This document shows, in pieces, positions 15,095 to 19,900 of a stretch of DNA of 19,900 bases. Each line of letters begins with the position of its first letter. The first letter of the stretch is position 1. The translations under genes were made by a program, and so were the position numbers. The DNA comes from F1-120-MAGs118 sp013360535 (GTDB lineage Bacteria; Planctomycetota; UBA1135; GCA-002686595), in NCBI GenBank assembly GCA_026647215.1, contig JAPKHC010000062.1:1-19900 (forward strand), written 5' to 3'. The notes beneath the pieces are model-generated. The model was not told the origin of the DNA and ran no database searches. It was given only the letters and a program-made list of their open reading frames with translations.

Positions 15095-16237
15095 ATGACC
15101 GAGACTCCGACCCTCAAGGACAGCGTCGCCAAGGCCGAGCGCTTCGCGGTCGACCCGCAGCTGTGCATCGCCTGCGACGCCTGCTGCCAGGACTTCCCCG
15201 AGATCTTCTTCATGGGGAAGGACGCCAAGGCGCACGCGCACGACGTCCACGACTCGACGCTCTACAACGCGCGCACCGTCGTCGACGTGTGCCCGACGAG
15301 CGCGATCAGCTTCTCGGGCGAGCTGCCGCCGGCCGAGGACCTCTCCAAGCTCGAGGAAGTGCCGGGCTGGGAGGCCGAGTGGGCCCAGTGGCGCGGCGTC
15401 GAGATGGATCCTGTCGAGCGCGACCGCCGCTACGGCCGCGACTTCCGCGTCGACGAGGAAGAGGACTTCGTCCGCATCACGGTGCAGTTCCCGACCAAGG
15501 TGCCGGCGGTGCGCGACCGCTTCCGCTACGGGCTCACCAGCGTGATGCCGATCTACGGCAGCCATGTCGTGCAGGACGGCAACGTCTTCCAGATCTACGG
15601 CTGGGTCAAGGATCCCAAGATCCGCGCGCTGTGCCACACGACCGCGAGCTTCCCCGGCCAGTTCCTCTCGACGATCGAGGTCAAGCGCACGACCTTCGGG
15701 CACCGCTTCCGCTTCGACGGCCACCAGAAGCTCGAGATCCTGGTCTTCAAGAAGCCCGGCCTCGCCGAGACCTGGCAGTGGCGCTCGCACTTCATCACCG
15801 AGAAGTGCACCGCCTGCACGATCTGCGAGCGCGTCTGCCCCACCAACGCGATCTCCGGCGGCGAACGCTTCTTCATCGACCCGGACCTGTGCATCAACTG
15901 CTCGGTCTGCGGCATCTACTGCCCGTTCGACGCGATCACCAACGATCACGACACGTTCGTCACGCACATCAAGCCCAAGCAGGTGCCCAAGGCGCTCGTC
16001 CACGAGGAACTCTGCACCGGCTGCGAGTTCTGCGTCGACGTCTGCCCCTTCGAGGCGCTCGAGATGCGCCTCGACGCCGACGGCTTCAACCGCATCGCGA
16101 CCGTGATCGAGAAGAACTGCACCTCCTGCAAGCTGTGCGAGCAGGTCTGCATCAAGGACGCGATCGAGATCCCGCGCGTGCAGAACTTCCGCGACATCGG
16201 CATGAGCTTCATGAGCTACCTGAGCGACGGCCACTAG
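15095..16237 (+). CDS. Five-cluster [4Fe-4S] polyferredoxin with an inserted central domain
   Basis: The 380-residue cytoplasmic iron-sulfur protein probably carries electrons between redox enzymes. An N-terminal single-cluster ferredoxin unit uses Cys 24, 27, 30 and the distant Cys 66 (CIACDACC ... VCPTSAI). A central segment of about 145 residues (90-235), with no cysteine cluster, follows: YGRDFRVDEEEDFVRITVQFP, RFRYGL, YGWVKDPKIRALCH. Four more CxxCxxCxxxC sites follow at Cys 238-248, 266-276, 307-317 and 342-352, i.e. two bi-cluster ferredoxin modules; the last has Ile instead of Pro after the final Cys. I do not recognise the central domain. The ATG at 15095 was chosen because the sequence before it is low-complexity; it lacks a clear Shine-Dalgarno. 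A hairpin terminator follows. The redox partner is unknown. Confidence 0.88.
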   Translation: MTETPTLKDSVAKAERFAVDPQLCIACDACCQDFPEIFFMGKDAKAHAHDVHDSTLYNARTVVDVCPTSAISFSGELPPAEDLSKLEEVPGWEAEWAQWRGVEMDPVERDRRYGRDFRVDEEEDFVRITVQFPTKVPAVRDRFRYGLTSVMPIYGSHVVQDGNVFQIYGWVKDPKIRALCHTTASFPGQFLSTIEVKRTTFGHRFRFDGHQKLEILVFKKPGLAETWQWRSHFITEKCTACTICERVCPTNAISGGERFFIDPDLCINCSVCGIYCPFDAITNDHDTFVTHIKPKQVPKALVHEELCTGCEFCVDVCPFEALEMRLDADGFNRIATVIEKNCTSCKLCEQVCIKDAIEIPRVQNFRDIGMSFMSYLSDGH

Positions 16238-16264
16238 GCCGCCCGCTTCCGCGCTCCCCCAATC

Positions 16265-16307
16265 CCGAGGGACCCGTCCGGCAGCGCTGGATGGGTCCCT
16301 TCGGTTT
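16265..16307 (+). terminator. Intrinsic-type terminator of the polyferredoxin gene
   Basis: AGGGACCCGTCC (16268-16279) pairs with GGATGGGTCCCT (16289-16300) through 12 bp including one G-U, with a 9-nt loop. The flanking CCG and CGG extend the stem past a one-base bulge, and a short T run (TTT at 16305-16307) follows. It begins about 30 bp after the ferredoxin stop and ends before the mntA promoter box. Confidence 0.7.
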
Positions 16308-16326
16308 GCGATGACGCTTCCTGTGC

Positions 16327-16332
16327 TAGTCT
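16327..16332 (+). promoter_or_regulatory. Putative -10 box of the mntA-hepT operon
   Basis: TAGTCT ends 6 nt before the mntA ATG and there is no Shine-Dalgarno, predicting a leaderless operon transcript. A weak -35 candidate TTTGCG lies 16 bp upstream, overlapping the tail of the ferredoxin terminator. Confidence 0.4.
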
Positions 16333-16338
16333 CCCCGC

Positions 16339-16632
16339 ATGCGACGAGCCGACGCACTTCGCACCCTCGGACTGCACGCCGAAGAGCTCCACGAGCGCTT
16401 CGAAGTCGAGCGCCTGAGCATCTTCGGCTCCGTCGCGCGCGACGAGGCCCGTGACACGAGCGACGTGGACCTGCACGTGAAGTTCGCGCGTCCGGTGACG
16501 CTGTTCACCTTCATCCGGCTGCGGGCGCAGCTCGCCGCGTGGCTCGATGCGCCGGTCGACCTCGCCGAAGAAGAAGCGCTGCACGCGCGCCACCGAGACC
16601 GCATCCTCCGCGAGGCGGTCCGCGCCGCCTGA
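16339..16632 (+). CDS. MntA-type minimal nucleotidyltransferase antitoxin
   Basis: The 97-residue protein has the minimal nucleotidyltransferase (MNT) active-site signature. GSVARDEARDTSDVDLHV fits GSX10DXD exactly, and a downstream DLAEEE supplies the third acidic position. In studied MntA-HepT pairs the MNT protein transfers AMP from ATP to a tyrosine in the HEPN toxin and so silences its RNase activity. The intact GSX10DXD suggests the same here. The ATG follows the TAGTCT box by 6 nt. The partner HEPN gene follows immediately, so the pair is a single operon. The signature is seen; the AMPylation role is taken from the family. Confidence 0.9.
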   Translation: MRRADALRTLGLHAEELHERFEVERLSIFGSVARDEARDTSDVDLHVKFARPVTLFTFIRLRAQLAAWLDAPVDLAEEEALHARHRDRILREAVRAA

Positions 16633-16654
16633 CTGGCGCTTCCGCGTCGAGGAC

Positions 16655-16966
16655 ATGCTGGTCGCCATCGACCGCATCCACAGCTACACGGTCGACGTCA
16701 CGTTTGAGCAGTTCCGCGCAAGTCCGATGCGCGTGGAAGCCGTGCTCTACAACTTCGCCGTGCTCGGCGAAGCCGCGAACCACGCCGGTCGCCACGCCGC
16801 AGCGGCTCACCCCGAGATCGTGTGGTCCGACATCCGAGCCATGAGAAACGTGGTGGTCCACGAGTACGCCGGCGTCCGGCTCGAGACGATCTGGGAGACC
16901 GTTCAGCGCGATCTTCCCCGCCTGCGAGAGAAGCTTGTCTCGGTCCTGAACTCCGACCCCGGTTGA
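16655..16966 (+). CDS. HepT-type HEPN (DUF86) ribonuclease toxin
   Basis: The protein belongs to the HEPN DUF86 family and carries the toxin signature RNVVVHEY, an exact RX4HXY motif (RNase Arg and His plus the Tyr that MntA modifies). Other family segments are VLYNFAVLGEAANHA, WSDIRAMRN and WETVQRDLPRLREKL. From ATG 16655 it is 103 residues. However, the family-like sequence DWRFRVED lies in frame just before this ATG, and the only upstream start is an ATG at 16547 inside mntA, which would add an Arg/Lys-rich, non-family N-terminus. The true start is therefore uncertain. GAGG lies 2 nt before 16655, too close for a good Shine-Dalgarno. A long palindrome begins 27 bp after the stop. Confidence 0.85.
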   Translation: MLVAIDRIHSYTVDVTFEQFRASPMRVEAVLYNFAVLGEAANHAGRHAAAAHPEIVWSDIRAMRNVVVHEYAGVRLETIWETVQRDLPRLREKLVSVLNSDPG

Positions 16967-16978
16967 GCCCGTTGCCGG

Positions 16979-17007
16979 AATACGGTGCCAAGCGAAATAC
17001 GGTGCCA
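16979..17007 (+). repeat. Direct repeat of AATACGGTGCCA
   Basis: AATACGGTGCCA occurs at 16979-16990 and 16996-17007, spaced 17 bp apart, and again inverted at 17089-17100 inside the right arm of the adjoining palindrome. The extra left copy resembles a partial tandem duplication of the palindrome tip. Confidence 0.7.
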
Positions 17008-17102
17008 GAGCAATTTGTTCTGCAAACTGCGGCCCGCGTCGACGGCAGTGCCGTCGACGCGGGCCGCAGTTTGCAGAACAAATTGCTCTGGCACCGTATT
17101 TC
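16994..17102. repeat. Perfect 109-nt palindrome (54-bp arms, 1-nt centre)
   Basis: Positions 16994-17047 are the exact reverse complement of 17049-17102, with a single G at 17048 between them. A perfect structure of this length in non-coding DNA can extrude as a cruciform or fold into a very stable RNA hairpin. It lies between the convergent HepT-like gene and the secreted-protein gene, so it could stop transcription from both sides. The outer part is AT-richer (GAAATACGGTGCCAGAGCAA) and the centre GC-rich (GCGTCGACGGCA). It resembles a REP/MITE-type mobile palindrome; no transposase gene is next to it. Confidence 0.9.
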
Positions 17103-17119
17103 CGTACTTCGCGGAGCTC

Positions 17120-18253
17120 TCAGGGAGAGAAGCGGAAGTGAATCGCGTTGGAGAGCGAGGCGCCTGTACCGTCGAGGTTCTGGGGGTCGCGCATCCAGAA
17201 CTGGCCGTAGTAGTCGACGCCGGCGGTCACGCTGTTCGCGGCGGCGTAGGCCTGGGTGAAGAAGTAGTCGTAGACGCCGGTGTTGCAGTTGATCCCCGTC
17301 GGGCTGCCCCCGGAGTTCTGCACGCCGGTACGGCGCACGGGTTGCGCGACGCACAGGGTTCCGCCGAGAAACGGCGCGGCGGCCGACTGCGTGCCCCAGT
17401 AGAAGAGGCCCGAACGGTTGTTGATCACGTTCGTGCAGCGCACATGGAAGTTGTCGGGGCCGCTCGTCAGCGTCGCGCTGCCGGTCCAGCCGATCGCGGG
17501 CACGCAGTTGGCCGAGTTGAGCTTGCCCGTGCAGTAGGTGCGCGGGAAACCGACGGGCTCGACGCAGGAACGGATGATCCAGTTGCCCGCGTAGTAGCAG
17601 GAGCAGATCGGGAAGCCCGACACGGTGGCGTTCGTGGGATCACGCCAGCCCTGGCCCTGGATGAAGATCAGGTTCTTGCGCGCGGGTGAGCACGAGCCGC
17701 TGCACGGCGGCGCGGCGTTGTCCGTCGCGAAGTTGGTCGTGTAGCCCGTGGCGCACGAACCGCCGCCGTTGTTCATTTCCATGAAGAACGCGACGACGAG
17801 CTTGCCCGACGTGATGCGCACGTTGAGGTTCGTCAAGTCGACCGTGTTGATGCCGCTCGAGTTGAACTGCAGGCTCGAGCCTGTCGCGCCCTCGAAGTCG
17901 AGCACTTCGGTTCCCAGCACCGGCGTCGTGCCGACCCACGAGATGCCGTCGTAGATCTTCACGTTGACGATCGCCGAAATCCCGGCGGTGTTGACGTTGT
18001 TGATGAACGCGCCCGCGACCGACGCGACGCGCACCTCGCTCGAGAATTGCTGAACGGACACGTCGAACACGCAGCCCATCGCCTCGCCCTCGCACAGGCC
18101 CGGGATGATCGACACGTTGGCCGTGCCGGGAATGTCGGCGAGGTTGTCGTTCTTCAGGAAGATCTGGCCGGGTTGCGAGCAGAGCTGCGCGGACGCGGGC
18201 GCAGCGAGCACGCCGAGGACAAGACCGGCGACGATCGAGAGCAGGGCTCTCAT
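17120..18253 (-). CDS. Secreted Cys-rich protein with a planctomycete-type C-terminal domain
   Basis: The 377-residue product begins with a clear Sec signal peptide (hydrophobic 4-18, cleavage likely after ASA at about 22). The first part (about 23-235) has beta-rich, Asn/Gly/Ser-rich sequence with paired cysteines (CEGEAMGC, CSGSC, CSCYY). From about residue 240 a domain begins with YCTGKLNSANCVPAIG and contains GPDNFHVRCTNV, FLGGTLCVAQP, GGSPTG and YYGQFWMRDP. I recall similar domains at the end of many planctomycete secreted proteins; function is unknown and I assign none. The ATG at 18253 has the Shine-Dalgarno AAGAGG, 6 nt upstream. It is codirectional with dinB, 101 bp downstream of the dinB stop, and its own stop lies 17 bp from the large palindrome. 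Confidence 0.85.
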   Translation of the reverse strand: MRALLSIVAGLVLGVLAAPASAQLCSQPGQIFLKNDNLADIPGTANVSIIPGLCEGEAMGCVFDVSVQQFSSEVRVASVAGAFINNVNTAGISAIVNVKIYDGISWVGTTPVLGTEVLDFEGATGSSLQFNSSGINTVDLTNLNVRITSGKLVVAFFMEMNNGGGSCATGYTTNFATDNAAPPCSGSCSPARKNLIFIQGQGWRDPTNATVSGFPICSCYYAGNWIIRSCVEPVGFPRTYCTGKLNSANCVPAIGWTGSATLTSGPDNFHVRCTNVINNRSGLFYWGTQSAAAPFLGGTLCVAQPVRRTGVQNSGGSPTGINCNTGVYDYFFTQAYAAANSVTAGVDYYGQFWMRDPQNLDGTGASLSNAIHFRFSP

Positions 18254-18354
18254 GGGTACCTCTTGGGTTCGCAGTGGAGGAGAGCAGCCGCTCGCCCGTC
18301 ACGGTGGGCGGCGCGGACGGGCCCATCTTCCGGCACGCGGCCCCAGCGTCAACC

Positions 18355-19698
18355 TCACTCCGCCGCGGGGGCGTCGGCGTCGAACTCGGCGTCGGGCTCG
18401 CGGACGGACTCGGGGGCCTCGGAGCGCGCGGCGCGGGCGGCGCCGCCGAAGGAGCCGGTGGTGCCGTCGCGGCCGGTCGCGGCGTCGCGACCGAGCAGGC
18501 TCGCGGGAATCACGACGCCGCGGCCGTACTTGCGGCGCAGGCGGTCGAGGCCGGGCGAGACGCGCTCGAGGCGCTCGGCGAAACGTGCGCGTTCGGGCGA
18601 CTCGGCGGGCGCTTCGACCTCGGCGGGGCTCGTGCCGAAGAGCATGCCTTGGTGCGGCGTGCGCACGTCGTCGAGGCCCGCGATGCTCAGGCCGAGCAGG
18701 CGCAGCGGGCCCTGCGGGATGCGGTCGAGCAGCTCGCGTGCGGCGGCGTAGAAGCGCACGCCGACGTTGGTCGAGAAGGTCAGCGTGTGCGTGCGCGTGA
18801 GGGTCTTGAAGCTCGGGTAGCGCGCCTTGAGCGTCACCTTGCGGCCGCGCAGGCCGGCGTCGCGCAAGCGGAAGGCGAGCTCCTCGCAGAATTCGAGGAG
18901 GCGCAACCGCAGCTCCTCGCGACTGTGGATGTCCTTGGGGAACGTGCGCTCGAGGCTGTAGCTCTTCTCGTCGCGACGCGGCGTCACGCGGCGCGTGTCG
19001 ATGCCGTGCGCGAGGTCGTGGATCCACGCGCCCGACGCGCCGAAGCGCTTCGCCACCTCGTCGCGCTCGAGGCGCGCGAGCTCCGCGATCGTGCGCACCC
19101 CCATCGCCTCGAGGCGCTTCGCCGTTCGCGGGCCGACACCGAAGATGCTCGACACCGGCAGGGGCGCGAGCACGGTCTGCACGTCCTCGGGCAGGATCAC
19201 TCGGAAGCCGTCGGGCTTGTCCATGTCGCTCGCGAGCTTGGCGATGAACTTCGAGCTCGCGATGCCGACCGACGCGACGAGCCCCGTCTCGCGCAGGATG
19301 TCGCGCTTGATCGCGCGCCCGATCTCGACCGGATCGCCGCTCGAGAGCTCGCAGCCGGTGACGTCGAGGAACGCCTCGTCGAGCGAGAGCGGCTCCACGA
19401 GCGGCGTGCAGGAGCGGAAGATGCGCATGATCTTCCGGCTCTCGGCGGTGTACTTCTCGAAGTTCGGGCTGACGATCACGAGCTCGGGACACAGCCGCAG
19501 CGCCTCCGCCGTCGGCATCGCCGAGCGCACGCCGAAGCGCCGCGCGGGGTAGCTCGCCGCCGCCACGACGCCGCGCCCGCTCGCCGCGCCACCGACCACG
19601 ACCGGCCGCCCCGCGAGCGAAGGATCGTCGCGCACCTCGACCGACGCATAGAACGCGTCCATGTCGACGTGCAGGATCGGCGTCGGCGAGGGGGTCAT
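18355..19698 (-). CDS. dinB: DNA polymerase IV (Y family)
   Basis: DinB is an error-prone translesion polymerase. The 447-residue product has the Y-family catalytic signature: HVDMDAFYASVE (Asp 12) and SLDEAFLDV (Asp 107, Glu 108). YPARRFGVRSAMP, VGIASSKFIAKLASDMDKPDG and the helix-hairpin-helix GVGPRTAKRLEAMGV follow. The little-finger domain is recognisable (SYSLERTFPKDI, LKARYPSFKTLTRTHTL). It is longer than E. coli DinB (351) because of a C-terminal tail of about 90 residues that is Ala/Glu/Arg-rich and ends in an acidic stretch; no clamp-binding QLxLF motif is obvious, though GMLFG is a remnant candidate. The ATG at 19698 is assigned. A TTG at 19707 with GGGAAG about 5 nt upstream is a plausible alternative. 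An IS630-type element ends about 60 bp upstream. Confidence 0.95.
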   Translation of the reverse strand: MTPSPTPILHVDMDAFYASVEVRDDPSLAGRPVVVGGAASGRGVVAAASYPARRFGVRSAMPTAEALRLCPELVIVSPNFEKYTAESRKIMRIFRSCTPLVEPLSLDEAFLDVTGCELSSGDPVEIGRAIKRDILRETGLVASVGIASSKFIAKLASDMDKPDGFRVILPEDVQTVLAPLPVSSIFGVGPRTAKRLEAMGVRTIAELARLERDEVAKRFGASGAWIHDLAHGIDTRRVTPRRDEKSYSLERTFPKDIHSREELRLRLLEFCEELAFRLRDAGLRGRKVTLKARYPSFKTLTRTHTLTFSTNVGVRFYAAARELLDRIPQGPLRLLGLSIAGLDDVRTPHQGMLFGTSPAEVEAPAESPERARFAERLERVSPGLDRLRRKYGRGVVIPASLLGRDAATGRDGTTGSFGGAARAARSEAPESVREPDAEFDADAPAAE

Positions 19699-19761
19699 GG
19701 AAGCCAAGGATCTTCCCGCGCGGGGACGGGTCCGTCCACCGCAGCAGGGCGCAGGCGCGGA

Positions 19762-19900
19762 CTAGTGGCCTGTAACTGCTGAACGAGGAGTAATTCTTCG
19801 GCTGGGATCAAAGTACTTCCACTTCACGGTCTTGGGCACCTTGTTGTAGTGGCGGATGTAGCGCATGAGCTTTCTCTTCAGGTCGGACACCGAGGTGAAG
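19762..19900 (-). CDS. IS630-type transposase, C-terminal end (cut by window edge)
   Basis: On the minus strand the last 45 residues of a protein are visible, ending at TAG (19764-19762). The sequence FTSVSDLKRKLMRYIRHYNK followed by KWKYFDPSRRI matches the C-terminus of IS630-family DDE transposases (the helical segment with YIRHYN and the terminal basic tail). The rest lies outside the window. Codon use here is less GC-biased than in neighbouring genes (AGA, ATT, ACT, TTT), which fits a mobile element. Name is by motif memory only. Confidence 0.75.
   Translation of the reverse strand, partial: FTSVSDLKRKLMRYIRHYNKVPKTVKWKYFDPSRRITPRSAVTGH
19763..19900. mobile_element. IS630-type insertion sequence, one end
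   Basis: The transposase fragment and its non-coding edge mark the end of an insertion sequence. IS630 elements insert at TA, and a TA at 19763-19764 followed by GTGGCCTGTAACTGC is a plausible target/terminal-repeat junction overlapping the transposase stop. The opposite end is outside the window, so the terminal inverted repeat cannot be verified. Confidence 0.5.

Noticed and set aside
16547..16654. N-terminal extension of the HEPN toxin from the ATG at 16547
   Set aside because: Most of the extension is an out-of-frame reading of mntA (Arg/Lys/Ser-rich). Only the final DWRFRVED looks genuine, so it is recorded as an open question.
264..18253. In-frame UGA selenocysteine codons in window genes, suggested by selA
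   Set aside because: Each recognised gene ends at a sensible family length, and the sequence after its stop is not a continuation of the domain.
1..19900. CRISPR array, rRNA or tRNA genes
   Set aside because: No spaced direct-repeat series, rRNA-like sequence or tRNA T-arm/acceptor combination was seen on either strand.

Overview
This is a very GC-rich, gene-dense bacterial chromosomal segment. It carries housekeeping genes (selA, recJ, polA, dinB, a yceH-type gene) mixed with envelope and secreted-protein genes. A Planctomycetota-type organism is my best guess. The secreted protein at 17120-18253 ends in a Cys-rich domain opening with YCTGK and containing GPDNFHV, PFLGGTLCV and YGQFW, which I recall as a recurrent C-terminal domain in deep-branching planctomycetes of the Saltatorellus kind. 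That recollection is from memory and no search was run, so the assignment is tentative. selA implies that the organism makes selenoproteins.

Layout: (1) 1-263 holds no gene I can support, but three tandem hairpins lie beyond the selA stop. (2) selA (minus) and recJ (plus) are divergent, 38 bp apart. (3) recJ converges on a WaaP/InaA-like gene that appears to be a pseudokinase; this in turn is divergent from polA. (4) From 14912 down to 7147 lies a codirectional minus-strand block: a 20-codon leader ORF, a frameshifted GT-C glycosyltransferase-like membrane gene, an SUMF1/FGE-like secreted protein, a two-TM hypothetical protein, an alkaline-phosphatase-superfamily phosphodiesterase, an intact GT-C paralogue whose start overlaps the phosphodiesterase stop, a YceH (DUF480) protein and an outer-membrane beta-barrel lipoprotein candidate. 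(5) A five-cluster polyferredoxin (plus) is followed by a clear hairpin terminator. (6) A MntA/HepT-type (MNT-HEPN) toxin-antitoxin pair comes next, then a perfect 109-nt palindrome with 54-bp arms. (7) The Cys-rich secreted protein and dinB (both minus) follow, and the window ends in the 3' end of an IS630-type transposase inserted just upstream of dinB.

The most striking signal is regulatory. Eight start codons without a clear Shine-Dalgarno sequence each have a TAnnnT hexamer 6-10 nt upstream: selA, recJ, the kinase-like gene, polA, the phosphodiesterase, the FGE-like gene, mntA and the 20-codon leader ORF. This is the geometry of a -10 box producing a leaderless mRNA. Genes inside the minus-strand block (yceH, the GT-C gene, the OMP, the two-TM protein) and the secreted protein instead carry recognisable Shine-Dalgarno sequences. 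The window therefore seems to use leaderless promoters at transcription-unit starts and Shine-Dalgarno initiation elsewhere.

Functionally, the minus-strand block looks like a cell-envelope module (glycan or lipid-linked sugar transfer, phosphoester hydrolysis, outer-membrane protein). The plus-strand and flanking genes serve DNA repair/replication, selenocysteine synthesis and electron transfer. No tRNA, rRNA or CRISPR array was seen.
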